Shown here: positions 1-7,288 of the stretch, piece after piece
Layout: every line of letters begins with the position of its first letter
How positions within the stretch are numbered: position 1 is the stretch's first letter
Source: JBGSOV01 sp964558715
GTDB lineage: Bacteria; Patescibacteriota; Gracilibacteria; CAIRYL01; GCA-016699755
Length of the DNA stretch: 12,018 nucleotides
NCBI GenBank assembly: GCA_964558715.1
Contig: CAZLFD010000045.1
Location: 1-12,018, forward strand
Reading direction: 5' to 3'
Made by a program: the position numbers and the translations under genes
The notes under the pieces: model-generated
Told to the model about the DNA's origin: nothing
Databases searched by the model: none
What the model saw: only the letters and a program-made list of their open reading frames with translations

Positions 1-51
1 AATACTACCGACAGCGACTTGCCTCATCTGTCACGAGAATTGGGGCTTAGT

Positions 52-492
52 TCACTTTTCCTCCTCGTCCTCGCTATCATCGTCATCCGTGTCTTCAATA
101 AGATCGCCAAAATCCAGAGGTTCCAGTTTGTGTCGCTGCCGGTATGCGTTTTTTACTGCGAGGAGCCCGAGTACTGCTGATTTTAAGCGGCGTGGGCTGA
201 GTTGCTCAACTTCGAGCAGGGTGAGGAGATCATCTTTTTCGATTGCTTCGATTTTCTTAAGCGGTTTATCTTCTAGCTCTTCACTAAGCATGCTCATGGC
301 GGCAATGGTTATCAGCCGGCCTTCGGCCTCGAAGCCGATTTCTTCTACTACGTCGTTTTCTGCAAACCTGAAGTCAATCACTACTTCTTCACCACACGAG
401 ATGTTTTTTTCGACATGCGAAAAATCTGGGTTTTCGAGCCGCCCCCAGTTGACAGGGTTTTTGCCGTATTCGTAGACTATTTCTCCTTTCAT
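52..492 (-). CDS. SufU/IscU-like scaffold or sulfur-transfer protein lacking two ligand cysteines
   Basis: This 146-residue protein has the NifU N-terminal (IscU/SufU) fold signature: an N-terminal KNPVNWGRLE resembling the family's NPRN-G start, ISCGEE at 31-36, GFEAEGRLITIAAMSMLSE at 53-71 and SPRRLKSAVLGLLAVKNA at 99-116. In canonical SufU/IscU these contain three cysteines and an Asp (CGD, GEGC, RLKC). Here Cys33 remains, the Asp is Glu35, and the other two cysteines are Arg59 and Ser105. A strongly acidic tail follows (about 132-146). It starts 5 bp after the sufS stop (TAATACAAATG), so it is co-transcribed with sufS. Cys33 aligns with the persulfide-accepting Cys41 of Bacillus subtilis SufU, so I infer a sulfur carrier rather than a zinc or Fe-S binder. 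Family assignment is fairly sure, biochemical role is not. No Shine-Dalgarno sequence precedes the ATG. Confidence 0.82.
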   Translation of the reverse strand: MKGEIVYEYGKNPVNWGRLENPDFSHVEKNISCGEEVVIDFRFAENDVVEEIGFEAEGRLITIAAMSMLSEELEDKPLKKIEAIEKDDLLTLLEVEQLSPRRLKSAVLGLLAVKNAYRQRHKLEPLDFGDLIEDTDDDDSEDEEEK

Positions 493-497
493 TTGTA

Positions 498-1706
498 TTA
501 TGCAAGTTCTTGTATTGCATCCGACAGTGCCTTTGCGAGTATATCGATATCCTCCTCAATATTATAAATTCCAAAACTGGCACGCACCGAGGTTTTGATT
601 CCCAAATGATGGTGTAACGGCTCGGCACAGTGGTACCCCACGCGTACACAAACACCCTGTTCACTTAGATAATCAGAAATGTCGTAGCTTTGAATGCCAT
701 CTACTGTAAAGGTTACCAACCCCGCAGAATTTATATGGGAAATAATCTTTACTGTATCAATGTTTGACAGTCGTTTACGAGCTAATTGTGCGAGTTCAGC
801 ATCATGTTTATAGATATTTTCGAGCCCGACTTCTTGCACAAAATCTGCTGAGAGCCCGGCACCATAGACTTCGGTAATCGGCGGTGTACCGGCCTCGAAT
901 TTGTAGGGGACTTCACTTGGTATAAACCCATCGTAGGTGACTTCGCGGATCATCTCGCCACCACCCAAAAACGGTGGCATTTTTTTAAGGAGATCCAGTT
1001 TGCCATAGAGCGCTCCTACACCACTGGGGCCATAGATCTTGTGCACGGCAAAGGCGAGAAAATCGCAATCGATCTGCTGCACATCGACTGGCATGTGCGG
1101 AACGGATTGTGCCGCGTCGATAACGGTAATCACATCCGCTCCTTTTGCTCGCGCACAAATTTCCGTTACCGGATTAACCGTGCCAAGCACGTTTGAGACA
1201 TGCGTACAGGCAATCAGTTTTGTCGGTGCGCGCAATAGTTCGTCGAGATTATCGAGCACCAGATTCTTCTCTGTATCTAATTCCAAATATTCGATTTGCA
1301 GCTCAAACTTTTCTGCCAACTGGAACCAGGGCACTAAATTCGCATGGTGCTCCATGCGCGTAAGGATGATCCGATCACCCGGCTGAAACAGTTCCATATC
1401 GCCCAGGCTGCGCGCAACCAGGTTGATGCCAGTCGTAGCATTGGCGGTGAAGATGATTTCGCGCGCGTTGCTAGCGTGCACGAGTTTCGCCAGTTTTGCG
1501 CGCGCGGCTTCGTATTTTTCGGTCGCACGGTCTGCTAAAAAATGTGCTCCACGATGCACATTCGAATAGTCGTTTATATAAAAAGCTTGCATGCCATCGA
1601 GCACACTTTTTGGTTTTTGGCTGCTCGCGGCGCTATCTAAATACACCAAACCGTCTTGCCCTAGCAGCGGGAACTGTTGCCGAATTGTTGTGAAATCAAC
1701 TGGCAT
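498..1706 (-). CDS. sufS: Cysteine desulfurase SufS (group II)
   Basis: This is a PLP-dependent cysteine desulfurase that takes sulfur from L-cysteine as an enzyme persulfide and passes it to the Suf machinery in the cytoplasm. I chose the ATG at 1704-1706, giving 402 residues, which matches the usual ~400. An ATG 14 codons upstream would overlap sufD by 53 bp and adds a sequence unlike family N-termini. Visible residues are DAAQSVPH with PLP-contacting Asp197, AVHKIYGPSG with Schiff-base Lys223, and RVGYHCAEP with catalytic Cys360. The RxGxHC context places it in the SufS/CsdA group. Tyr341, 19 residues before the cysteine, occupies the position of His342 of B. subtilis SufS, as in E. coli SufS. 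The gene overlaps the sufD 3' end by 11 bp, which suggests translational coupling. Confidence 0.96.
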   Translation of the reverse strand: MPVDFTTIRQQFPLLGQDGLVYLDSAASSQKPKSVLDGMQAFYINDYSNVHRGAHFLADRATEKYEAARAKLAKLVHASNAREIIFTANATTGINLVARSLGDMELFQPGDRIILTRMEHHANLVPWFQLAEKFELQIEYLELDTEKNLVLDNLDELLRAPTKLIACTHVSNVLGTVNPVTEICARAKGADVITVIDAAQSVPHMPVDVQQIDCDFLAFAVHKIYGPSGVGALYGKLDLLKKMPPFLGGGEMIREVTYDGFIPSEVPYKFEAGTPPITEVYGAGLSADFVQEVGLENIYKHDAELAQLARKRLSNIDTVKIISHINSAGLVTFTVDGIQSYDISDYLSEQGVCVRVGYHCAEPLHHHLGIKTSVRASFGIYNIEEDIDILAKALSDAIQELA

Positions 1707-2628
1707 TTTCAAGAAAATGGTGAACGGCTTCGGTGCAGCAATTGGCAATCTCTTTCACCGGAATCGGGCGCGCGACCTCGCTTAAAAATCCACTCAGATA
1801 CAATTTTTCGGCCTCACTCTTTGTAATCCCACGAGTGTTGAAATAAAACACATCGTCATCACTTAGGCGTGCAATGGCACTGCGGTGCGAAGCGCGCACT
1901 GCGTTGTTGGCGACCGAGAGTAACGGAACACTTTCAGAACGCGCTTGGGGCGAAAAGAGAATCGACATCTGGTCTAAGTGATTGTCGGCATCATGTGAAC
2001 CTGTAGTGATCACCGGCACGCCTTGAATCCTCGAGGTTGCTTTGTCGTACAACATGCATCGCGTAGTGAGTTGCCCGGCAGCATACGGTGCGGCGCAAAT
2101 ATTTTCGAGCCGAAAATCGGCTTTGCTGGTTCCTCTGTCTACATCAAAGAGCGATACATTGCTGTGCGCATTTACCTGATTGATAACACTTATATCACCG
2201 ATTGTCCGCCCTTCATTCAAATGAAACATCGTCAGCGTAAAATCGGCTTTTTCGGCGACGGTTGCCTTGATGTCGAACTTGGCAGTTGCGTCGTGCGCAT
2301 TTTTGAGGAGGAGTACCACATGTGTGGTGGCGTTTTTTTCGACACAAATGTTCAGCGTTAATTCGGCTTGCTTAAAACGTTCAGCACGAATAAACAGCAT
2401 GCGCTTACTGCTTGACTCAAAAATACATTCCACATTAGCAGAGAAGTTTTGCGGTGGATGGTCGATCAAAATACTGGCGGCTTCTTCTTGATTATCACCG
2501 GCAAAGCGGGCGTGTTGTTTTGTTGCTTGCTTTGTAATGCTTTGCGCGCCTGTAATCTGCACAGCAATCGGTGCAGCTTCGACTTGCTCTGAAAAGATGG
2601 CGGATGGCTTAAAAAGTGGGGATTGCAT
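1696..2628 (-). CDS. sufD: Fe-S cluster assembly protein SufD
   Basis: SufD pairs with SufB on a SufC dimer to form the SufBC2D scaffold that builds nascent Fe-S clusters. The protein is 310 residues, short compared with the roughly 420 of E. coli SufD; the shortening is N-terminal. The C-terminal half is diagnostic: HLDQMSILFSPQARSESVPLL at about 217-237, then NNAVRASHRSAIARLSDDDV with the conserved His248, then FYFNTRGITKSEAEKLYLSG and a short helical tail that would contact SufC. The same block appears in SufB here as AHEASVGRLSPDDMFYIRSRG. It lies downstream of the flavoprotein across a 181-bp spacer and overlaps sufS by 11 bp. The spacer leaves room for its own promoter, but I see no convincing one. 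Confidence 0.92.
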   Translation of the reverse strand: MQSPLFKPSAIFSEQVEAAPIAVQITGAQSITKQATKQHARFAGDNQEEAASILIDHPPQNFSANVECIFESSSKRMLFIRAERFKQAELTLNICVEKNATTHVVLLLKNAHDATAKFDIKATVAEKADFTLTMFHLNEGRTIGDISVINQVNAHSNVSLFDVDRGTSKADFRLENICAAPYAAGQLTTRCMLYDKATSRIQGVPVITTGSHDADNHLDQMSILFSPQARSESVPLLSVANNAVRASHRSAIARLSDDDVFYFNTRGITKSEAEKLYLSGFLSEVARPIPVKEIANCCTEAVHHFLENAS

Positions 2629-2809
2629 AAGAGTACTCTACTCGTAATATTTTCTGCCTTTTTTTAGGAAGTCGCAATATTAAATAGATGAAGTCATTCT
2701 GGCTTCTACCTCCGCTGAAGCTATAGTGGAGAGGTAACCGGAATCAGGAGGAGGGCTATATCATCAATCTCTACTCCCTCCGGCTTCTCGTGACTTAGGG
2801 GAGTGTATA
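2629..2809. other. Spacer between the flavoprotein gene and sufD with imperfect hairpin
   Basis: No credible ORF. Positions 2696-2744 form an imperfect hairpin: ATTCTGG (2696-2702) faces CCGGAAT (2738-2744), and inside it TACCTCC (2707-2713) faces GGAGAGGTA (2728-2736). The motif GTCATTCTGGCTT at 2693-2705 recurs, with one change and in opposite orientation, at 4368-4380. A second pyrimidine-rich stretch (ACTCCCTCCGGCTTC) lies at about 2773-2787. The element would be transcribed within the suf mRNA if the operon is continuous. Confidence 0.55.
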
Positions 2810-4201
2810 TTATTTCAACTGTTTCGCTGCGTCTTGCAGTGCGCTCCGTAACCCTTCTTCTACTGTCGGATGATAGTAGGGCATTTCGAGTAGCTCATCT
2901 ACATCCATATCTTTTTCAATCGCCCAGGCAACTAGATGCGCGATGTGTTCGGCAGCTGGGCCGATCATCTCTGCTCCTAGCAATTTTCGGCTTTTTTTGT
3001 CGATGTATACATGGAGCAATCCCTGATTTTTGTTGATCACCTGCGCGCGGCCTTGGTGGGAAAAATCCACCGCACCGATTACGAACGAATCTTCTGCAAG
3101 TTCGTAAAACATCTTACCGACCGTGACCATATTCGGATCGGTAAAGACGATACCGAGTGGCACTTTGCGCTTAAAACTTTTTACCTGCGGATAGTGTGCG
3201 GCATTGTAGCCGGCAATATCGCCTTCGTCTGCGGCTTCGTGTAACAGTGCCCGAAATCCGTTTGCATCACCGGCGATAAAGATATTGCAGTCACCGCATT
3301 GCGTTGTTGCAGGGTTGAAGACCGGGTTGCCACGATCGTTTTTTTTCATGTTCGTGTTTTCGAGCCCTAGATCGTTTATGTTTGGGCGGCGGCCTACGGC
3401 AGAAAGCATATAGTCGTAGTGGATGTCGTGCTCTTTGCCATCGAAGCTTTTAAATTTGATGCGGATGCCATCATTTTCCGGCTTCATCGAGTGAATATCG
3501 GGTTGCGGATAAATGGTAAGTTCTTGACGGAAAATGCGTGCAGCGGCCTCCGTTAGTTCCGGATCACTCATGGACGACACTTGCCCACTGCGGCCAAAAA
3601 TCGTCGTTCTCACTCCCAGTCTTACCAAGGCCTGCCCCAGTTCCATGCCGATCACTCCCGTGCCAAAGACGGCAATAGATGTAGGCAGCTTATCCCACAT
3701 AAAGACATCGTCATTTACAATCACGCGGTCGCAGTTTTTCGGGAAATTCGGTGGAATCAGCGGATGCGAACCGGTGGCGATGACAAACGTTTTTGCTTCG
3801 ACATGTACGTCATTCCCTACTTCGATAACATGGTTGCTGATAAATTTCGCCCTGCCACAAATACGCACTTCTTCGGGAATCGCCGCCACTTTTCCGACAA
3901 CATGCGACACAAACGTATCACGCATATGGCGCAAGCGCGTCATCACATGCTTTTCGTCGATCACGACTTCGCGCGGATGCACACCAAAAACCTCAGCCTG
4001 TTTGGCATCGTAAGCGGCATTGCCGGCGGCGATGAGTAGTTTGCTGGGCATGCAGCCAGTGCGGGCGCAACTCGTACCGTACGGACCATCATGCACGATA
4101 AGCACTTTTTTTCCAGCGTGTTTCGCGGCGCGGTAGGCACGCATGCCGGCGCTGCCGAAACCAATAATGCAAACATCGGTTTTGTGTTTGATGACTTTCA
4201 T
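2810..4201 (-). CDS. Dihydrolipoyl-dehydrogenase-like NAD(P)H:disulfide oxidoreductase embedded in the suf locus
   Basis: This 463-residue flavoprotein is a complete class I pyridine nucleotide-disulfide oxidoreductase. The FAD-binding GFGSAG is at 14-19, the redox-active disulfide CARTGC at Cys45-Cys50, the second dinucleotide motif GTGVIGMEL at 180-188, the FAD GDAN at 311-314, and the dimer-interface His444/Glu449 in YYHPTVEEG. The form GTSCARTGCMPSK, rather than GGTCLNVGCIPSK, marks the Lpd branch annotated simply as dihydrolipoyl dehydrogenase in many bacteria. The end of the second beta strand of the NAD domain reads IFGRSG, with no acidic residue, so NADPH use is possible. No E1/E2 dehydrogenase genes or lipoyl domains are in the window. 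Its place between sufB and sufD suggests a role in Fe-S assembly or thiol redox, but this is inference. Family call is firm; substrate is unknown. Confidence 0.88.
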   Translation of the reverse strand: MKVIKHKTDVCIIGFGSAGMRAYRAAKHAGKKVLIVHDGPYGTSCARTGCMPSKLLIAAGNAAYDAKQAEVFGVHPREVVIDEKHVMTRLRHMRDTFVSHVVGKVAAIPEEVRICGRAKFISNHVIEVGNDVHVEAKTFVIATGSHPLIPPNFPKNCDRVIVNDDVFMWDKLPTSIAVFGTGVIGMELGQALVRLGVRTTIFGRSGQVSSMSDPELTEAAARIFRQELTIYPQPDIHSMKPENDGIRIKFKSFDGKEHDIHYDYMLSAVGRRPNINDLGLENTNMKKNDRGNPVFNPATTQCGDCNIFIAGDANGFRALLHEAADEGDIAGYNAAHYPQVKSFKRKVPLGIVFTDPNMVTVGKMFYELAEDSFVIGAVDFSHQGRAQVINKNQGLLHVYIDKKSRKLLGAEMIGPAAEHIAHLVAWAIEKDMDVDELLEMPYYHPTVEEGLRSALQDAAKQLK

Positions 4202-4381
4202 ATTATTTGACGATTAATCTACTCTATTGTACTAGAAAAACTGCTTGTTGTCAGGTTTATTTTTACTCCTCACATCGACAGGGGGAGGGAGAGGTGGATA
4301 TTGCTAGATGTCTACCCCCTCCAACAACTCCTTCTCAAAGAGGAGAGACTCTGCGCTGATTTCGGTCAAGCCGGAATGACT
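4202..4381. other. Spacer between sufB and the flavoprotein gene with GC-rich inverted repeats
   Basis: No credible ORF. GGGGGAGGG at 4281-4289 faces CCCCCTCCAAC at 4315-4325, giving a plausible hairpin in the suf transcript. The same two words occur in reverse order in the sufC-sufB spacer (5880-5890 and 5903-5911). AAGCCGGAATGAC at 4368-4380 is the inverted partner of the motif at 2693-2705. I see no clear promoter for the flavoprotein gene. Confidence 0.55.
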
Positions 4382-5830
4382 TCACCCAATCGACCCTTCC
4401 ATCTCGAGTTCGATCAGGCGGTTCATCTCGACTGCGTATTCTAGTGGCAGTTCACGAGTAATCGGATCTAAAAACCCATTCACCAATGTGCTTCGGGCTT
4501 GCTCTTCGCTTAAGCCTCTTGAGCGGATATAAAACATATCATCCGGCGAGAGCCGGCCCACGCTCGCTTCGTGCGCGACAAAAGCGGTGTCATTCCCAAT
4601 ATCGATATCGGGAATCGTGTTATTCACTGATTCTTCATCCAATAAAATCGCGTCGCATTCGGTGTTCACCTTGCAGTTCTTGGCGCCTTTCGCCACGCGT
4701 ACCATTCCGCGATATGTCGAAACGCCGCCAGCTTTGCTCAGGCTTTTACTCACGATTTTACTGCTCGTGTTGCTCGCCACATGAAAGACTTTGGCTCCCG
4801 TATCTTGATTTTGCCCCTTGTTGGCGAACGCGATCCCCAAATGATCTGCACTGGCGCCCTCACCTTTGAGTACCGAGCAGGGATAGAGCATCGTCACGCC
4901 ACTGCCCATGTTGCCGCCTACCCATTCCATGCGCGCATTTTTACTTACAAGAGCCCGCTTCGTATTCAAGTTATACGTGTCGCGCGACCAGTTTTCGACC
5001 GAGCTGTAGCGAAACTTGGCGTTTTCCCCCACAAACACTTCTACGCAGCCAGCATGCAAAGCACTCGTGCCCCATTTAGGAGCGCTACAGCCTTCGATGT
5101 AATGCCCCGTTGCGCCATCTTCAATAATCAAAAGCGTATGCTCAAATTGCCCCATTCCTGGCGCGTTCATGCGAAAGTAGGCCTGCAGGGGCTCATCTAC
5201 ATCAACACCTTTCGGAATCCACAAAAACGTGCCACCGCTCCAAATCGCCCCGTGCAGCGCGGCAAACTTATGGTCGCGCAGAGGCACGCATTTCATAAAA
5301 TACTCTTTTACCAAATCAGGGTGCTGCTGCACCGCTTCATCCATGTCTAAAAATACCACCCCTAACTTATCCCACTTTTCCTTTAGCGAGTGGTAGACAG
5401 TATCGCTTTCGTATTGCGCTCCGGCGCCGGCGAGCATCTGGCGTTCGGCTTCGGGTATCCCCAGTTTTTCAAAAGTATTCTTGATCTCTTCTGGTACGTC
5501 TTCCCAGTTTTTGGCGCTGGCCTGCTCTACAGCGCGGGCATAAAAACAGATTTTCGAAAAATCCAGTGCGCTGAGATCTGGTCCCCATTTGGGCATCGGG
5601 GTTTCCAGAAAAATCTGCAAGCCTTTTAGTCGATGTTCTAGCATCCACTGCGGTTCTTTTTTTTCTGCAGATATCTGACGGATCAGCGCTTCGGATAATC
5701 CGCGCGAGAATTTATCGACATAATCCGAACTGTTAAACGCATCAAACGTAGCGCGATCGAGCCCGGAAAAAATACCTTCCTGTGGGTCGAACTCTTTTTC
5801 TTCTGTCGGCGTTGCTGTCGTAGGATTCAT
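4382..5830 (-). CDS. sufB: Fe-S cluster assembly scaffold protein SufB
   Basis: SufB receives sulfur from the desulfurase and forms the nascent cluster in the SufBC2D complex. I start it at the ATG at 5828-5830, giving 482 residues (E. coli SufB is about 495). The open frame runs upstream to 5926, but that extension translates the GC-rich hairpin at 5880-5911 and is unlike any SufB N-terminus. Family landmarks are SSDYVDKFSRGLSEALIRQIS and EPQWMLEHRLKGLQ near the N-terminus, GTFLWIPKGVDVDEPLQAYFR, HYIEGCSAPKW, and the catalytic core NTECDAILLDEES with Cys392 (the E. coli Cys405 position) and AHEASVGRL with His420. It ends in YIRSRGLSEEQARSTLVNGF. It lies 108 bp after sufC. The key sulfur-accepting Cys and cluster-binding His are intact, so the scaffold should be functional. 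Confidence 0.97.
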   Translation of the reverse strand: MNPTTATPTEEKEFDPQEGIFSGLDRATFDAFNSSDYVDKFSRGLSEALIRQISAEKKEPQWMLEHRLKGLQIFLETPMPKWGPDLSALDFSKICFYARAVEQASAKNWEDVPEEIKNTFEKLGIPEAERQMLAGAGAQYESDTVYHSLKEKWDKLGVVFLDMDEAVQQHPDLVKEYFMKCVPLRDHKFAALHGAIWSGGTFLWIPKGVDVDEPLQAYFRMNAPGMGQFEHTLLIIEDGATGHYIEGCSAPKWGTSALHAGCVEVFVGENAKFRYSSVENWSRDTYNLNTKRALVSKNARMEWVGGNMGSGVTMLYPCSVLKGEGASADHLGIAFANKGQNQDTGAKVFHVASNTSSKIVSKSLSKAGGVSTYRGMVRVAKGAKNCKVNTECDAILLDEESVNNTIPDIDIGNDTAFVAHEASVGRLSPDDMFYIRSRGLSEEQARSTLVNGFLDPITRELPLEYAVEMNRLIELEMEGSIG

Positions 5831-5938
5831 GATAGTCGATAAGAAAAGTCTAGTCCCTCGCTTAGCTGCTTCCATGCAACCCCCTCCAACTCCCACTATC
5901 TTGGGGGAGGGCAAACGTAAAATCAATACTATTATAAA
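5831..5938. other. sufC-sufB spacer with GC-rich hairpin
   Basis: CCCCCTCCAAC (5880-5890) and GGGGGAGGG (5903-5911) can pair, most clearly CCCTCC (5881-5886) with GGAGGG (5906-5911). In the suf mRNA this would be a strong stem between sufC and sufB. No T-run follows it in the direction of transcription, so a simple intrinsic terminator is unlikely. A processing or partial attenuation site is possible. Confidence 0.5.
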
Positions 5939-6721
5939 CTATTTTCCTTGAACGAGATAGCCCTCGGCTTCGATTCTGTTCGCAAGCGACGTGTCACCCG
6001 ATTCGGTGATCTTGCCATCTACAAATAAATGCACTCTGTCTGGCGATAGATATTCCAGCACTTTTGGGTAATGGGTGATGAGCACGATCGACATGCCGTT
6101 TTTTTCTTTCAACTCGCGTACGCGCGAGCAAACGATTTTAAGCGCGTCGATATCAAGGCCAGAATCAAGTTCATCGAGCAGTGCCAGTTTGGGCTGCAGC
6201 AGTTCTAATTGTAAAATCTCCGATTTCTTTTTCTCTCCTCCCGAAAAGCCTTCGTTCACGTTTCGTTCCAAAAACTCATGTGGCAGCTTGATCGGCTCGG
6301 TCATTGCATCCACCTGTTTGCGAAAGTGAACTGGCGAGATTTCTTTTCTGAGTGCCCGGTCTTTGCGGGCTTCTTGCAAGTTTTTTCCGGCTTTGTTTAG
6401 CAGCTTGGCGCGATGAATAGTATGTAAGTACTGGCGAAAATTGACCCCTGGTATTTCGCGCGGTTGCTGAAACGAAAGAAAAATCCCCAGATGCGCGCGC
6501 TCTTCGGGTTCCAACTCCGAAATATTTTTCCCATCAAAAGTGATATCGCCTTGGGTCATCAAATAACTCGGATGCCCGGCGATCACCTTTGCGAGGGTCG
6601 ACTTACCCGAGCCGTTCGGACCCATGATCACATGTGTTTCGTTGGCACCGATTTCAAGGTCTAACCCTTTTAGTATCTCGGTCTGCTCAAAGCTAGCGTG
6701 CAGGTTTTTTATGCTCAGCAT
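5939..6721 (-). CDS. sufC: Suf ABC-type ATPase SufC
   Basis: SufC is the cytoplasmic ABC-type ATPase that dimerises under SufB and SufD and drives the conformational change for cluster assembly. I begin it at the ATG at 6719-6721, which yields 260 residues starting MLSIKNLHASF; an ATG 19 codons upstream adds a non-homologous leader. The Walker A motif GPNGSGKST is at 34-42, the Q-loop in FLSFQQP near 81-87, the signature NEGFSGGEKKKSEI centred on 159-163, Walker B LALLDELDSGLD near 179-190, and the H-loop His217 in LITHYPK. The FSGGEKKK signature separates SufC from transporter ATPases. It is the first gene of the minus-strand suf cluster and diverges from rpsO across 300 bp, so the operon promoter should lie there. 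Confidence 0.97.
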   Translation of the reverse strand: MLSIKNLHASFEQTEILKGLDLEIGANETHVIMGPNGSGKSTLAKVIAGHPSYLMTQGDITFDGKNISELEPEERAHLGIFLSFQQPREIPGVNFRQYLHTIHRAKLLNKAGKNLQEARKDRALRKEISPVHFRKQVDAMTEPIKLPHEFLERNVNEGFSGGEKKKSEILQLELLQPKLALLDELDSGLDIDALKIVCSRVRELKEKNGMSIVLITHYPKVLEYLSPDRVHLFVDGKITESGDTSLANRIEAEGYLVQGK

Positions 6722-6937
6722 CTGGAATTCGTTTAAATTGCTCACCTGATTCTGCAAAAGAATGAGCGGTAATTGCAAGCAAAAAAGCCAATAATCTACA
6801 CTCTTCTACCTCTTAGGCTAAGCAGGAGAAATAGAACAAGTCATGCTCTCTATCTGATTTCAAACACCCCCTTAAAACCCCCTCTTTATCTCAAGAAGAG
6901 AAAGATTCACTCGATTATCACTCTTCGGGATTTCCTC

Positions 6938-6967
6938 TTGTCAATTGGCACTGTTTTCTGGAATAAT
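6938..6967 (+). promoter_or_regulatory. Sigma70-type promoter of rpsO
   Basis: TTGTCA (6938-6943) and AATAAT (6962-6967) each match the consensus hexamer at five of six positions and are 18 bp apart. Transcription would begin near 6974, giving a leader of about 48 nt before the rpsO ATG. Confidence 0.65.
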
Positions 6968-6979
6968 GCTTCAGCAACG

Positions 6980-7000
6980 GGTTCGGAAAACTTTCGAATC
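6980..7000 (+). promoter_or_regulatory. Possible stem-loop in the rpsO leader
   Basis: GGTTCG (6980-6985) can pair with CGAATC (6995-7000) around a 9-nt loop, and a second GAATC follows before a short T-run. S15 represses its own mRNA in several bacterial groups through structurally different leaders, so this short leader is a candidate site. The stem is short and could be chance. Confidence 0.25.
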
Positions 7001-7021
7001 GAATCGTTTTTCCCAGAAATA

Positions 7022-7288
7022 ATGCCAAAAGACGCAACGAAAAAGCAGGCGATCGCCAGCAACCAATCTCACGACAAAGACACCGGGTCGATTCCGGTAC
7101 AAATATCTTTGCTTACTCAGCAGATCAATAAACTGACAGAACATTTAAAAGAGCACCCCAAAGATGAACATGGTCGCCGCGGCTTGCTGCAATCTGTTGG
7201 CCGCCGCCGAAAACTGCTTGGCGCCATGAAAGATAAGTCGAAAGAAGGCTACGAAAAACTGATTGCCAGCTTAGGGCTAAGACACTAA
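7022..7288 (+). CDS. rpsO: 30S ribosomal protein S15
   Basis: This is the 88-residue S15 (uS15), a primary 16S rRNA binder that nucleates the platform of the small subunit. Its length matches the family's 89. Diagnostic segments are DTGSIPVQISLLTQQINKLTEHLKEH (residues 20-45, quoted here only as the D-G-Q-L-T-I-L pattern), DEHGRRGLLQSVGRRRKLL around 48-66, and the C-terminal LIASLGLRH. The conserved rRNA-contacting block H-RRGLL---RRRKLL is intact. I start at the ATG at 7022-7024; the upstream frame extension crosses the promoter. No Shine-Dalgarno sequence precedes it (CCCAGAAATA). It is on the strand opposite to suf and htpX, with its own promoter. The usual downstream partner pnp is absent here. 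Confidence 0.96.
   Translation: MPKDATKKQAIASNQSHDKDTGSIPVQISLLTQQINKLTEHLKEHPKDEHGRRGLLQSVGRRRKLLGAMKDKSKEGYEKLIASLGLRH

Larger units (their letters stand above)
6722..7021. promoter_or_regulatory. Divergent sufC / rpsO control region
   Basis: This 300-bp stretch has no convincing gene; the open plus-strand frame from 6773 is an upstream extension of rpsO with no homology and contains the rpsO promoter. For the suf side the best minus-strand match is TTGCAA with CAGAAT 18 bp on, which is weak. A small inverted repeat, CTTAG/CTAAG, is at about 6812-6822. The rpsO side carries a good promoter and a leader stem, listed separately. I see no recognisable IscR, SufR or Fur operator. Confidence 0.5.

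Noticed and set aside
4202..4381. CRISPR or tandem repeat array in the suf spacers
   Set aside because: The repeats are a few inverted words without regular spacing or spacers.
5831..5926. N-terminal extension of SufB to an ATG at 5926
   Set aside because: The added residues translate the GC-rich hairpin and have no likeness to SufB N-termini; the ATG at 5828-5830 gives the normal length.
6773..7021. N-terminal extension of S15 (171-residue frame)
   Set aside because: S15 is about 89 residues; the extension spans the promoter at 6938-6967 and has no homology.
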